Below, in pieces: positions 9,372 to 18,569 of a stretch of 64,000 nucleotides of DNA. The position numbers and the translations under genes were made by a program. Numbering within the stretch: the stretch's first letter is position 1; every line of letters starts with the position of its first letter. The notes under the pieces were generated by a model. It searched no databases and was not told the origin of the DNA. It saw only the letters and a list, made by a program, of their open reading frames with translations. This stretch comes from Acidovorax sp. 69 (GTDB lineage: Bacteria; Pseudomonadota; Gammaproteobacteria; Burkholderiales; Burkholderiaceae_C), in assembly GCF_002797445.1 (NCBI RefSeq), contig NZ_PGEP01000001.1, positions 736,001 through 800,000 of the forward strand, read 5' to 3'.

Positions 9372-10286
9372 TCACGCCTGGGCGCGCTGTACGCGCAGTG
9401 CGCTGTTGATGGCGCCGCTGAGTTTTCTGGCGTATTCCGGGTCGGTGGCGTAACCGGCCTTTTGCAGTTCGGACGCATAGGCCACGGCCGATCCGGTTTT
9501 GGCAGTGGCCTGGGCCTTTTCGTAGCGCGGGCTTTCGGTGATCAGCTTGGCGTAGTCGCGGAACGAGTCCTCGTAGGAGTCGTAGGCACGGAACTTGGCG
9601 GTTACCTTGCGGGGCGTGCCGTTGATGTATTCGGTGGTGGTGATCTCGGCGACCTTGCCGGTCCAGCCCTTGCCCGCCTTGATGCCGAACAGGTTGAACG
9701 AATTGGAGCCATCGGCGGCCTTGATCTCGCTTTTTCCCCAGCCGGTTTCGTGGCCAGCCTGGCCCAGCATGAAACTGGCGGGAATGCCGCTTTCCTGCGC
9801 CACACGCTCTGCCGTGCCACTCAGATGCTGAACAAATCCGTCACGGCCCTTGGGGGCGGGAGTGGAGGCTTGTGCAGGGGGGGTGGAAGGCGCAGCGGCG
9901 CGTGGCACCGCCTGCTGCAGGCTCAGGGTGGAGGGCACTGAGAAGCTGGCATCGGCACCGCCCATCTGGCGCGAGAGTTGGCGTGCGATGGCCTCGGACA
10001 GACCGCCCTGTTGGCCGGACATGCTGACCGACAGTTGCTGGTCCAGCATGTCCTGCCCAAGGTCGGCGCCACCGCCTTCCATGAGGCCAGACTTCATGGT
10101 GGCATCGCGCATGCTCTTGATCAACTCACGCATGAACAGCGATTCAAACTGCTTGGCGGCTTCGCGCGTGGTTTGTGCGCTGTTGGCGGTACCCGCGTCG
10201 TACTTGAGAGCGTTCAGCGAGCGGATATCCACCGCCAGCGCGTTCGACGTGCTGGTTGTGCTGGACGAAGGCAGTGTCATGGCCAT
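9372..10286 (-). CDS. flgJ: Flagellar rod-assembly protein and peptidoglycan hydrolase FlgJ
   Basis: A 304-residue periplasmic protein with two domains. Residues 35-110 are the rod-capping domain (REAAKQFESLFMRELIKSMRDA), and residues 148-300 are a glucosaminidase that opens the cell wall for the rod. The catalytic glutamate is E180 in QAGHETGWGKSE, followed by NLFGIKAGKGW. A Pro/Ala-rich linker joins the domains. I chose the first ATG (MAMTLP) because GGGAG lies six bases upstream. It follows flgI by 48 bases in the operon. Confidence 0.95.
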   Translation of the reverse strand: MAMTLPSSSTTSTSNALAVDIRSLNALKYDAGTANSAQTTREAAKQFESLFMRELIKSMRDATMKSGLMEGGGADLGQDMLDQQLSVSMSGQQGGLSEAIARQLSRQMGGADASFSVPSTLSLQQAVPRAAAPSTPPAQASTPAPKGRDGFVQHLSGTAERVAQESGIPASFMLGQAGHETGWGKSEIKAADGSNSFNLFGIKAGKGWTGKVAEITTTEYINGTPRKVTAKFRAYDSYEDSFRDYAKLITESPRYEKAQATAKTGSAVAYASELQKAGYATDPEYARKLSGAINSALRVQRAQA

Positions 10287-10334
10287 GATCGCTCCCGATG
10301 GTCGGTTCTCAGAGCTGCGGCAGGGCTGCGCATG

Positions 10335-11477
10335 TCAGATCACTTCCAGCTCGGCATTGAGCGCGCCAGCGGCTTTGATGGCCTGCAGGATGGCCAGCAG
10401 GTCGCCCGGCGTTGCACCCAGCGAGTTCAGGGCCTTGACCACGTCGGCAAGCTGCGGTGAGGCCGGCATCTGGATGATGTTGCCCGGCTCCTGGTTGATG
10501 GTGATGTCACTCTTTTGCGCCACCACCGTTTGCCCTTGCGACAGGGGGTTGGGTTGGCTGATGATTGGCGTAGAGCTGATGGTGATCGACAGGTTGCCGT
10601 GTGCGATGGCGCAAGGGCCCAGCGTGACCGACTGATTGAGCACCACCGAGCCCGTGCGGGCATTGATGACCACCTTGGCGGCGGGCGCCGAGGACTCCAG
10701 TGGCAACTCTTCCAGGTCGGCGATGAACCCGACGCGGGCACCTGGGTCCAGAGGCGCACGGACCTGAACTGTACGGCCGTCGAGGGCCGTGGCCAGCCCG
10801 GACCCCAGCTTGGCGTTGATGGCCTGAGCCACGCGGCGGGCAGTCTGAAAGTCGGAGGCGTTGAGGCCCAGGTTGATGGTGTCACCATCATTGAGTGGGG
10901 TGGGAACAGCCCGTTCCACCTGGGCTCCAAGCGGAATGCGGCCTGCGCTCAGGTGGTTGATCTGTACCTTGCTGCCGCCCGAAGAAGCGCCCGCGCCACC
11001 CACCACCATGTTGCCTTGGGCCAGCGCGTAGATTTCGCCGTCGGCACCGCGCAGCGGCGTAACGATGAGGGTGCCGCCCTTGAGCGACTTGGCATTGCCC
11101 ATGGACGAGACATTCACGTCAATCGTCTGCCCCGGTTGGGCGAAGGCGGGGAGCTGGGCGGTGACGATCACGGCCGCTACGTTCTTGAGCTGCAGTTGCG
11201 ATGCCGAGCCCGGGGGCAGGCTGATGCCCATTTGTTGCAGGTAGTTGGACATGGCCTGCGTGGTGTAGGGCATCTGGGTGGTCTGGTCCCCCGTGCCGTC
11301 CAGACCCACCACCAGTCCGTAGCCCGTCAACTGGTTGGTACGCACGCCCTGCACGGCGGCCACTTCCTTGATGCGCAGGGCCTGGGCGGGCCCCGCTACG
11401 CAGGCGGCCACGAGGGCCAGCAGCAGCCACAGCGCGCGCGCGGGGCGTGGCAAAAGGGAGTGGGACAAGGCTTTCAT
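10335..11477 (-). CDS. flgI: Flagellar P-ring protein FlgI
   Basis: A 380-residue P-ring subunit that surrounds the rod in the peptidoglycan. It has an N-terminal Sec signal peptide (ALWLLLALVAACVAGPAQA, cleavage near residue 33), then the family start LRIKEVAAVQGVRTNQLTGYGLVVGLDGTGD and the C-terminal PGDLLAILQAIKAAGALNAELEVI. The start is uncertain: I chose the ATG at 11475-11477 (MKALSHSLLP); an ATG three codons upstream at 11486 is also possible. It is separated from flgH by an unusually large gap of 387 bases. Confidence 0.94.
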   Translation of the reverse strand: MKALSHSLLPRPARALWLLLALVAACVAGPAQALRIKEVAAVQGVRTNQLTGYGLVVGLDGTGDQTTQMPYTTQAMSNYLQQMGISLPPGSASQLQLKNVAAVIVTAQLPAFAQPGQTIDVNVSSMGNAKSLKGGTLIVTPLRGADGEIYALAQGNMVVGGAGASSGGSKVQINHLSAGRIPLGAQVERAVPTPLNDGDTINLGLNASDFQTARRVAQAINAKLGSGLATALDGRTVQVRAPLDPGARVGFIADLEELPLESSAPAAKVVINARTGSVVLNQSVTLGPCAIAHGNLSITISSTPIISQPNPLSQGQTVVAQKSDITINQEPGNIIQMPASPQLADVVKALNSLGATPGDLLAILQAIKAAGALNAELEVI

Positions 11478-11864
11478 GGCATCCATTGTGGTGGGCCATG
11501 GCAAGAACTAAAACCCAAAAAGAAGCGGGTTCACCGGCTTATTGCGTGGGTTCCGCATGGCTGGGGAACGGCCGATGGGGCGTCCAGCATCCCAACAGTT
11601 TGCGGGAATACCCTGCAAGGCGAAATATGAGTAAAAAGAGCCGATAGCGCATTGTCTATAAGCGCTAATAGCTATAAATAAAGTAGCAATTTTTGGCCAG
11701 TCCCGGTGCAAAGGCCTGTGAGATCGCAGAGCCCACGCGCGTCAAAACTTGCGTGGCTAAGCGCGCGGTGCGCCGCGAAAGGGCCGCCCCGCCGCGTTAG
11801 CGGCCCCCCGCCCGTATTGTGCGAGCTTGGGGGGAAGGCGCGTAGCGCCTCAAGAGGTGACACG
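11478..11864. other. Non-coding gap between flgH and flgI with a repeat and hairpins
   Basis: I see no supportable gene in these 387 bases. The region is odd inside an operon whose other gaps are 20-50 bases. It contains an AT-rich dispersed repeat copy (11645-11689) and a GC-rich part with small perfect hairpins, such as GGCGC-GTA-GCGCC at 11837-11849. On the minus strand the latter is followed by TTCCCCCC, so it could attenuate transcription from flgH into flgI; this is inference. Confidence 0.6.
11645..11689 (+). repeat. Dispersed palindromic repeat, copy A
   Basis: TAGCGC, a nine-base spacer, then AAGCGCT at 11660-11666 and the tail AATAGCTATAAATAAAG. The same core AAGCGCT followed by an AGCTA-type tail rich in A occurs at 30490-30536, 43229-43271 and 43365-43409. 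It resembles the small intergenic repeat common in Comamonadaceae (from memory). Confidence 0.7.
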
Positions 11865-12584
11865 CTAGAACGGCGTGATGGTGTTGAAGAACCTGCCCAT
11901 CCAGCCCATGGCTTGGGCTTCACCCTGTGCCCCGCGGCCACGGGATTCGACCCGCACATTGGCCACCTGGGTCGAGTTGACGATGCTTCCAGGCTGCAGT
12001 GCGCGCGGGTCGATGGTGCCCGAGAAGCGCAGGACATCGACGTTCTGGTTCACGCCGATCTGCTTTTCGCCCGTCACGACCAGATGGCCGTTGGGCAGAA
12101 CGTCCACAACAGTGGTGGTGATCGAACCGGTAAAGGTGTTGGCGCTTTCCGTGCCGCCTTTGCCAGAGAACGTGTTCTCAGAGCCAGCCCCCAGCGTGGT
12201 GACGTCGGCGAGAGACTTCTTCACAAAAGGCAGATTGGTGATGCCGGCCTTGGCTTCGGATGTGCGGTCCACCGTGGACGAGGACTTCTGGCTGGCCGTC
12301 ACGTTCTCGACGATCGTGATCGTGACGTTGTCACCCACCAGGCGTGCGCGGCGGTCCTCAAACGCAGGCCGGTAGCTCGCGTTGTGGAAGAGGCCTCCGG
12401 TCACCGGCGGCGCGACGCGTGGGGCTGCTGCCAGCGGTGGCGGCGTGGTGGGAAGGATGTCGACCGGTGGGGGGGGCGACAGGCTGGCGCAGCCTGCGCA
12501 CAGCAAGGCCACGCCAAGAGTAGAGGCGCCTGCACGCAGCGAGCGGACAGTCTGTGAAAGAGAGGAGAAAGTCGAGTGGCGCAT
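11865..12584 (-). CDS. flgH: Flagellar L-ring lipoprotein FlgH
   Basis: A 239-residue outer-membrane lipoprotein that forms the L ring. The lipobox LLCAGC lies near residue 31, after a signal sequence, and the mature part has GDNVTITIVENVTASQKSSS, LPNGHLVVTGEKQIGVNQ, LRFSGTIDPRAL and the C-terminal AQAMGWMGRFFNTITPF, all typical. I chose the ATG at 12582-12584 because AGGA lies upstream and the signal peptide starts there. The run of eight G at 12469-12476 (coding SPPPPV) is in frame. Confidence 0.95.
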   Translation of the reverse strand: MRHSTFSSLSQTVRSLRAGASTLGVALLCAGCASLSPPPPVDILPTTPPPLAAAPRVAPPVTGGLFHNASYRPAFEDRRARLVGDNVTITIVENVTASQKSSSTVDRTSEAKAGITNLPFVKKSLADVTTLGAGSENTFSGKGGTESANTFTGSITTTVVDVLPNGHLVVTGEKQIGVNQNVDVLRFSGTIDPRALQPGSIVNSTQVANVRVESRGRGAQGEAQAMGWMGRFFNTITPF

Positions 12585-12622
12585 GACAAAGGTCCTGAGC
12601 AATAGTGCCAGTGGCACACCGG

Positions 12623-13405
12623 TTACAGCTGTGCGAGCTTGGCCAGCATCTGGTCCGAGGTCTGGATGGCCTTGGAGTTCATCTCGTAGGCTCGCTGCGT
12701 CTGGATCATGGTGACCAACTCTTCCACCACGTTGACGTTGGAGGCTTCCAAAAAGCCCTGCTTGAGAATGCCCAGCCCGTTGGTGCCTGGGGTGCCCTGT
12801 TGGGGCTGGCCGGACGCGGCAGATTCCTTGAACAGGTTCTGGCCGATCGGCTCCAGGCCTGCCGGATTGATAAAGGCCGACATGGCCAGGTTGCCGAGCG
12901 GCTGGGGCTGGGTGTTGCCCTGCACTGTGGCAGACACCACGCCATCGGCGCTGATGGTCACGCTGGTGGCGTTGGCTGGGACGGTGATGCCGTTGGCCAC
13001 AGGCAGGCCACTGGACGTGACCATGCGGCCCTGGGCATCCACCTGGAACGAGCCGTCGCGGGTGTAGCCCAGCGTGCCGTCAGGCATCGTCACTTCAAAG
13101 AAGCCATTGCCATTGATGGCCACGTCGAGATTGTTCTTGGACTCTTGCAGGCTGCCCTGCACGAAGTTGCGGCTGGTGGCCACCGTGCGCACGCCCAGGC
13201 CCAGGTGCAGGCCGGTGGGTAACTGGTTCTGCTCGGTGGTGTTGGCGCCGACCTGGCGCAGGTTCTGATAGATCAGATCCTCGAACACCGCGTTATTGCG
13301 CTTGTAGCCGGTGGTGGAGACGTTGGCCAGGTTGTGCGAGATGACGTCGAGCTGGGTCTGCTGGGCAGACATGCCGGTTTTGGCGATCCAGAGAGAGTTG
13401 ATCAT
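12623..13405 (-). CDS. flgG: Flagellar distal rod protein FlgG
   Basis: A 260-residue distal rod subunit, the same length as the enterobacterial protein. It starts [36 protein letters not shown], the rod/hook N-terminal signature, and ends [33 protein letters not shown], the matching C-terminal helix. The GNGFFEV and LGYTRDGSF motifs of the middle domain are present. An AGGAAG site precedes the ATG. It sits between flgF and flgH in the operon. Confidence 0.97.
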   Translation of the reverse strand: MINSLWIAKTGMSAQQTQLDVISHNLANVSTTGYKRNNAVFEDLIYQNLRQVGANTTEQNQLPTGLHLGLGVRTVATSRNFVQGSLQESKNNLDVAINGNGFFEVTMPDGTLGYTRDGSFQVDAQGRMVTSSGLPVANGITVPANATSVTISADGVVSATVQGNTQPQPLGNLAMSAFINPAGLEPIGQNLFKESAASGQPQQGTPGTNGLGILKQGFLEASNVNVVEELVTMIQTQRAYEMNSKAIQTSDQMLAKLAQL

Positions 13406-13445
13406 GGTGCTTCCTTATGGCAATGCGGCGTTGGGCGCTGGTGCA

Positions 13446-14186
13446 TCAGCCGTTCATGCTCAGCAACTGGCTGGCGGTCTTGTCATTGGTTTCTGCGGTC
13501 TGCAGCAGCTTCATCTGCTGCTCGAACTGGCGCGATGCAGCAATCATCCCGACCATGCATTCCACCGGGTTCACATTCGAGCCCTCCACGGCGCCCGACA
13601 GCATGCGCGCGTTGGCGTCATTGGGCATCGGGTCGCCCGAGGTGGTACGGAACAACCCGTCATCGCCCCGTTTGAGTGGGTCTTCAAGCGTCGGTGTTGC
13701 GAGCTTCAGGCGACCAATGGCCTGTGCTGGCTGGCCTGCTGTTTTGGCTGTGATGGTGCCGTCCGAGCCCAGGGACACTTCGGCGCCGGGCGGTACGTCG
13801 ATCGGCGCGCCCCCGTCCGACAAAACGGGCAGCCCCGTGGGGGTGAGCAACTGGCCGGCGGCCGACACTTCGAAGCTGCCCGCGCGGGTGTACGCCTCGG
13901 TGCCATCCAGACCTTGCACGCCAAACCATGCGTTGCCTGCGGCCATGGCGTCCAGATTGCGGCCCGTGCGCTGCACAGGACCTGGGGTGTTGACGTAGCC
14001 CGATGTGGCTTCGAGCGCGAAGACGCGGGTTTTGGTGCCATCGCCCTGCAAGGGGACTGACCGGAAGGTGGACATCTCTGCACGAAACCCGCCAGTGGAT
14101 GCGTTGGCCAGGTTGTTGGACAGCACAGCCTGCCGGTGGGCGGCCGCGTTTGCGCCCGTCATCGAGGTATAGATGATGTGGTCCAT
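13446..14186 (-). CDS. flgF: Flagellar proximal rod protein FlgF
   Basis: A 246-residue rod subunit. The N-terminus MDHIIYTSMTGANAAAHRQAVLSNNLANASTGGFRAE and the C-terminal NPVECMVGMIAASRQFEQQMKLLQTAE match FlgF rather than FlgG. It is exported without a cleaved signal peptide and assembles between FlgC and FlgG. It is placed between flgE and flgG in the usual order. Confidence 0.96.
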   Translation of the reverse strand: MDHIIYTSMTGANAAAHRQAVLSNNLANASTGGFRAEMSTFRSVPLQGDGTKTRVFALEATSGYVNTPGPVQRTGRNLDAMAAGNAWFGVQGLDGTEAYTRAGSFEVSAAGQLLTPTGLPVLSDGGAPIDVPPGAEVSLGSDGTITAKTAGQPAQAIGRLKLATPTLEDPLKRGDDGLFRTTSGDPMPNDANARMLSGAVEGSNVNPVECMVGMIAASRQFEQQMKLLQTAETNDKTASQLLSMNG

Positions 14187-14232
14187 GGGGGCTCTCCGGT
14201 GTCCAGGGCAGGGTCAGTGAAGGGTCAGCCGA

Positions 14233-15513
14233 TCAGCGCAGGTTGACCAGGGTGGACATCACCTGATCCTGCGTCTTGATGGTCTGTGCGTTGGCCTGGT
14301 AGGCGCGCTGGGCGGTCATCATGTTCACCAGCTCGGCGGTCAGGTCCACGTTGGAGTCTTCGAGCGCGCCAGAGCGCAGGGAGCCAAAGTTACCGTCGGT
14401 GGCAGTGCCCATCACGGGCTGGCCCGATTCGAAGGTGGCCACCCAGTTGTTGCTGCCCACCGATGCCAGTCCTTGTGTGTTGCGGAAGCTCGACAACGCC
14501 AGCTGGCCTTCGGCACGGGTCACGCCGTTGGAGTAACGGGTCATGATCATCCCGTTGTTCTCGATGTTGATGCCCGTGAGCTCGCCCGAGGTGTAGCCAT
14601 CCTGGCTCAGGTTGGACACGGCGAACTTGGTGCCGAACTGAGTGACCTTGTCCAGGCTCACGTCCACGGTGTAGGTGGGAAGGTTGTTGGGATTGGGCGG
14701 CGTCGGGTTGACCGTGAGTGGCAGCGAGAAGCCTGTGGCCGGTGGTGTGGCCGCCGGGCCGGTGATGGCGCCGTTGTTGTCAAAGGTGATCTGTCCAATG
14801 GGCGTGGCCACCACGGGTGGCACTGCGGTGGGATCGTCCAGCGCGTCGTACACATCCCAGGTGTTGGCCGTGGCGGTCTTCTGGAAATACAGGCTTACCG
14901 GCTTGGCCACACCCTGGCTGTCAAACACGTTGATGGACGTGCCGTAGGTGGCGCGTGGGGTGGCGGGGATGGGTGGCGTAGCTGCGGGGTTGCCCGCCGC
15001 GTCGGTGGCGCGGGCGTCCAGATTGAACGCAGCGGTGATGGTGGTGGTCTGCTTGGCAGGGATGGGTTCGGCGGTAGGGAACACCATCGGGACAGGGTCG
15101 GTGCCCGAGCGCAGCCCGGTGACCGGATCTACGGGGTAGCCCATCACCGACGCATTGTCGTTGGTGATCATGTTGCCCTCCTTGTCCAGCTTGAAATTGC
15201 CGGAGCGGGTGTAGGCGGCCGAGCCATCGGGCAGCGTCAGGGTGAAAAAGCCATTACCGTTGATGGCCACGTCCAGGCTGTTGCCGGTGATCGTCAGATT
15301 GCCCTGGGTGAACTGCTGTGAAACGGCACCCACTTCTACACCGATGCCAGCATTGGTGCCGCCTGCAGAGCCAATGGCCGATGCCACCATTTCCGCGAAC
15401 TCTGCGCGCGAGGCCTTGAACCCGACGGTGTTGGAGTTGGCAATGTTGTGTCCGATGACATCGAGGTTCTTGCTGGCGGCATTCAAGCCCGACAGGCCTT
15501 GCTGAAAACTCAT
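14233..15513 (-). CDS. flgE: Flagellar hook protein FlgE
   Basis: A 426-residue hook subunit. The N-terminus MSFQQGLSGLNAASKNLDVIGHNIANSNTVGFK and the C-terminus DLTAELVNMMTAQRAYQANAQTIKTQDQVMSTLVNLR are diagnostic. Central domains carry GNGFFTL and AYTRSGNFKLDKEGN, and a Pro/Ala-rich variable part lies around 165-280. AAGGAG precedes the ATG at a good distance. Its length control depends on FliK, whose gene is frameshifted in this window. Confidence 0.96.
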   Translation of the reverse strand: MSFQQGLSGLNAASKNLDVIGHNIANSNTVGFKASRAEFAEMVASAIGSAGGTNAGIGVEVGAVSQQFTQGNLTITGNSLDVAINGNGFFTLTLPDGSAAYTRSGNFKLDKEGNMITNDNASVMGYPVDPVTGLRSGTDPVPMVFPTAEPIPAKQTTTITAAFNLDARATDAAGNPAATPPIPATPRATYGTSINVFDSQGVAKPVSLYFQKTATANTWDVYDALDDPTAVPPVVATPIGQITFDNNGAITGPAATPPATGFSLPLTVNPTPPNPNNLPTYTVDVSLDKVTQFGTKFAVSNLSQDGYTSGELTGINIENNGMIMTRYSNGVTRAEGQLALSSFRNTQGLASVGSNNWVATFESGQPVMGTATDGNFGSLRSGALEDSNVDLTAELVNMMTAQRAYQANAQTIKTQDQVMSTLVNLR

Positions 15514-15552
15514 GGTGTTCTCCTTGGTGACGCAGTACGAAGCGGGCCGGTG

Positions 15553-16206
15553 TTAAACCAGGGCCTTGATCTGGCTGTAGTTGATGGTTTTTCCGTTCGA
15601 GAGGGTCAGCACCAGCTGGCCGTCTTCGGCGCCAGCGGCGGTCACCTTGGAAAGGCTGAGAGCGGTGGAGTCGATCTTGGTCGCGCCATTGACCGCCGTG
15701 ACGCGGAACTGCAGTGCATCGGTCGCACCGGTGTATTTGCTCGCATCCCATTCAAAGGTGTGGCGTCCGGCGCTTTGGGCGCCCATGTCTACGGTGTCGA
15801 TCACCTGACCACCAGCGGTCATGACTTCGACCTTCACCCCAGTGGCGGCCGCGCCCAGCTCGAAACCGCCCTTGCCCGTCTTGTCGGCCACCGAAAGGCT
15901 GGAGCCTTCGATCATCACGTTGCGGCCAATCAGGGTCGTGCCCTGCATGACCTGCAGGGAGTTGAACTGTGTTGCCATGCTCTGCATGGTCTGGTTGAGT
16001 TGCTGGATGCCGGTCACCGTATTGATCTGCGCGATCTGCGAAGTCATCTGGGCGTTGTCCAGCGGGTTCATCGGATCCTGGTTGTTGAGCTGTGCGACCA
16101 GCAGCTTCAAAAAGCGGTCCTGCGCCGCCGCTGGGTCGGTGGCTGCGCCAGCCTTGGTGCTGGAAGAATCGGTGACGGACGGGGCGTTGGTGGCACTGAG
16201 AATCAT
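15553..16206 (-). CDS. flgD: Flagellar hook-capping scaffold protein FlgD
   Basis: A 217-residue hook cap that promotes FlgE polymerisation and is then discarded. The conserved N-terminal part DRFLKLLVAQLNNQDPMNPLDNAQMTSQIAQINTVTGIQQLN is present, followed by the Ig/tudor-like C-terminal domain (HTFEWDASKYTGA). It lies between flgC and flgE in the operon. Confidence 0.96.
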   Translation of the reverse strand: MILSATNAPSVTDSSSTKAGAATDPAAAQDRFLKLLVAQLNNQDPMNPLDNAQMTSQIAQINTVTGIQQLNQTMQSMATQFNSLQVMQGTTLIGRNVMIEGSSLSVADKTGKGGFELGAAATGVKVEVMTAGGQVIDTVDMGAQSAGRHTFEWDASKYTGATDALQFRVTAVNGATKIDSTALSLSKVTAAGAEDGQLVLTLSNGKTINYSQIKALV

Positions 16207-16224
16207 GGTGGGGTCTCCCGGAAA

Positions 16225-16629
16225 TTACTGGCCCATCTGCAGGGTTTTGAGGAGCAGCGACTTGGCCGTGTTCATGACCTCGACGTTGTTTTGGTACGAG
16301 CGCGAGGCCGAAATCATGTTGACCATCTCTTCCACGGCATTGACGTTGGAGTGCGTGACGTACCCTTGCTCATCGGCGGACGGATGGCTCGGGTCATGCA
16401 CACGTCGGCCGGGCACATTGCTTTCGCTCATCCCGCTGATGCGCACGCCTGCCGCGCTGTCCGCACCCATGGGAGCGGTCTGAAAGACGACCTGACGCGC
16501 CTTGTACGCCTTGCCATCCGGTCCCGCGACGGCATCGACGTTGGCCAGGTTGCTGGCGACCACATTGAGGCGCTGCGACTGCGCGCTGATGGCGCTGCCC
16601 GACACGTTGAAGATGGAGAACATGGACAT
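16225..16629 (-). CDS. flgC: Flagellar proximal rod protein FlgC
   Basis: A 134-residue rod subunit with the signature FNVSGSAISAQSQRLNVVASNLANVDAV at the N-terminus and the C-terminal VNAVEEMVNMISASRSYQNNVEVMNTAKSLLLKTLQMGQ. The length is typical. It lies 29 bases after flgB and 18 bases before flgD. Confidence 0.97.
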   Translation of the reverse strand: MSMFSIFNVSGSAISAQSQRLNVVASNLANVDAVAGPDGKAYKARQVVFQTAPMGADSAAGVRISGMSESNVPGRRVHDPSHPSADEQGYVTHSNVNAVEEMVNMISASRSYQNNVEVMNTAKSLLLKTLQMGQ

Positions 16630-16658
16630 GGCGTAACTCGCTTTCTGCGCTGCAATGC

Positions 16659-17111
16659 TTATTGGCCTTGAATGGCGCTGAGCATGGTTTTGGCGTTGCC
16701 GTTGATGAAGCGCAGCGTGGCTTCATAACGGACCGCGTTGTCCACGAAATTGGCGCGCTCGCGGTCAAGATCCACGGTGTTGTTGTCCAGGCTGGGCTGG
16801 GTCTGTACGGCATAGCCCAAGGCGCCTTGTTTGTCGATGCTGGCGCTCGTCTGAACGTTCGGCAATGACATGTGGCGAGGATCTGTGAGGGTTGTGCCTG
16901 CGGTGCCGACCGAGCCACCCGTGGAGCGGCTGGTAAATCCCGAACCCGTGCCCGTGGCTTCGCGCAGTGCGTCGCCAAATTTGAAGTCCCGTGCGACATA
17001 ACCAGGCGTGTCTGCATTGGCAATGTTGCTGGCGATGGCGCGCTGACGTTCCGCACGCAGCGTGAGCGCGTTGCCATGAAAATTCAGCTGGTTGGTCATC
17101 TTGTCAAGCAT
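16659..17111 (-). CDS. flgB: Flagellar proximal rod protein FlgB
   Basis: A 150-residue rod subunit and first gene of the leftward flgBCDEFGHIJKL operon. It has HGNALTLRAERQRAIASNIANADTPGYVARDFKFGDAL, and the C-terminal DLDRERANFVDNAVRYEATLRFINGNAKTMLSAIQGQ. GAGG lies upstream of the chosen ATG. It is divergent from flgA across 213 bases, where the promoters for both operons must lie. Confidence 0.96.
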   Translation of the reverse strand: MLDKMTNQLNFHGNALTLRAERQRAIASNIANADTPGYVARDFKFGDALREATGTGSGFTSRSTGGSVGTAGTTLTDPRHMSLPNVQTSASIDKQGALGYAVQTQPSLDNNTVDLDRERANFVDNAVRYEATLRFINGNAKTMLSAIQGQ

Positions 17112-17324
17112 GTTTGCCTCACACCGTCGGTTGCAAAGGCGCCAGCCCGAAGGTCCTTTTTGGCGTGGCTCGATTATGGAAACCGTGCCTTTTTTCTAAA
17201 GCGCGAAGAGCGTGGAAATGGATGTGCAGTTCCGGGTTTTGGGAGTTGCCCATCTGCCTATAGTTCTTGGGGTGAAATGGCCTTTGCCCCCAGTGGGGAG
17301 GCCGCCAAAAGCCCAGGAGGCCCT

Positions 17325-18113
17325 ATGCCAGCAAACCCCATTCCTAGCTCTGTGGACTCATTTTTCTCGCCTGTGTGGATTCGCGCGGGCGGGGTGTTGC
17401 GTGCCCTGTGTCTTGCCGGTCTGGGTTTGGCGGTGGTTCTGGGGGGTGGCGCGGCGCAGGCGCAGACGGCCACCGATCCTGTGCTCGATCTGGGGCCGCT
17501 GACGCAGCGATGGCTGGATGACGCGTTGGTGCGCAACCAGGCTGCAGGATCACCGCTGCGTATGGAAGTGAGTGTTGGCTCACTGGATTCCCGTTTGCGC
17601 CTTGCGCCCTGTTCCCGCGTGGAGCCATATTTGCCCGCGGGCTCCCGCTTGTGGGGGCGCACTCGCCTGGGCTTGCGCTGCGTGGACGGGGCCACTGCTT
17701 GGAATGTGTTCCTGCCCGTTACCATCAAGGCGTTTGGACCGGCCTGGGTCCTGACCAGCAATGTGGCTCCAGGAGCCATACTGGCTCCCAACGACGCTAT
17801 CGAAGCTGAGGTCGATTGGGCGGCTGAGTCCGCTCCCGTCATGGCGAACCCGGATCTGTGGGTGGGGCAGATCGCCGCACGGCAACTGGTGGCGGGCCAG
17901 GCGTTGCGCCAGGCGATGGTCAAGGCGCCTTTGCTGTTCCGTGCCGGCGCGCAGGTGAAGGTGGTGGCCCAGGGCCCGGGTTACGCCGTCACGTCGGCGG
18001 GGCAGGCGTTGTCTGCCGGTGCAGTGGGGCAGACTGTTCGCGTGCGCATGGATAATGGGCGAATTGTTAGTGGCATTGTGAGTGACGGCGGGACAGTGGA
18101 CGTCACTCTTTAA
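17325..18113 (+). CDS. flgA: Flagellar P-ring assembly chaperone FlgA
   Basis: A 262-residue periplasmic chaperone for P-ring assembly. It has an N-terminal signal peptide (VLRALCLAGLGLAVVLGGGAAQAQ) and then an SAF-type C-terminal domain (VLTSNVAPGAILAPNDAI, ARQLVAGQALRQAMVKAPLLFRAGAQVKV, GQTVRVRMDNGRIVSGIV). The start is fixed by a perfect AGGAGG at 17315-17320. It heads a short rightward flgA-flgM-flgN group. Confidence 0.95.
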   Translation: MPANPIPSSVDSFFSPVWIRAGGVLRALCLAGLGLAVVLGGGAAQAQTATDPVLDLGPLTQRWLDDALVRNQAAGSPLRMEVSVGSLDSRLRLAPCSRVEPYLPAGSRLWGRTRLGLRCVDGATAWNVFLPVTIKAFGPAWVLTSNVAPGAILAPNDAIEAEVDWAAESAPVMANPDLWVGQIAARQLVAGQALRQAMVKAPLLFRAGAQVKVVAQGPGYAVTSAGQALSAGAVGQTVRVRMDNGRIVSGIVSDGGTVDVTL

Positions 18114-18135
18114 TACCGCTGCCGTGATATATGGC

Positions 18136-18162
18136 TAAAGTCCCGGCGAAATGGGTCGAAAA
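18136..18162 (+). promoter_or_regulatory. Sigma-28 (FliA) promoter upstream of flgM
   Basis: TAAAGTCC (18136-18143), exactly 11 bases, then GTCGAAAA (18155-18162). This matches the FliA consensus TAAAGTTT-N11-GCCGATAA at six of eight positions in each half. It gives flgM its own late promoter, as in enteric bacteria, so the anti-sigma factor rises with FliA activity. Confidence 0.7.
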
Positions 18163-18206
18163 CATTGCTACTGTGCCCCACATCAAACGGGGTGGTGGAG
18201 AGAGCG

Positions 18207-18527
18207 ATGAAGATTGGTCAAAAACCGGAACTCCCGGGCGCCTTGGCGCAGACAGGGCTTGCCAAGCAAGCCAAGAGCCCTGCAAGCGCTGCTGAAGGGG
18301 CCACCAAAGACGCACTGGCTGTGTCAACCGCCGGTGTGCCTGTGACGGTGTCGATGGCGGCAAGGGCTTTGGACCAGACGTCGCGTACCACGGGTGATTT
18401 TGATGCGGGCAAAGTCAAAGCGGTGCGTGCGGCCATTGACAAGGGTGAGTTTTCGGTGGATGCCGAAGCCATTGCGGACAAGTTGTTGTCCGACGCCCAG
18501 GAAATCCTGTCGCGCTCCCGGGGTTGA
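18207..18527 (+). CDS. flgM: Anti-sigma-28 factor FlgM
   Basis: A 106-residue anti-sigma factor that holds FliA inactive until it is exported through the finished hook-basal body. The N-terminus MKIGQKPELPG and the C-terminal half DAGKVKAVRAAIDKGEFSVDAEAIADKLLSDAQEILSRS are the family signature. I chose the ATG at 18207 because a purine-rich GGAGAGAG precedes it. It lies 93 bases after flgA behind its own sigma-28-like promoter and is followed by flgN. Confidence 0.94.
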   Translation: MKIGQKPELPGALAQTGLAKQAKSPASAAEGATKDALAVSTAGVPVTVSMAARALDQTSRTTGDFDAGKVKAVRAAIDKGEFSVDAEAIADKLLSDAQEILSRSRG

Positions 18528-18569
18528 GCCCTCCTTTGCAGACGGGCGCGATCCACCGCACAATGCGCC

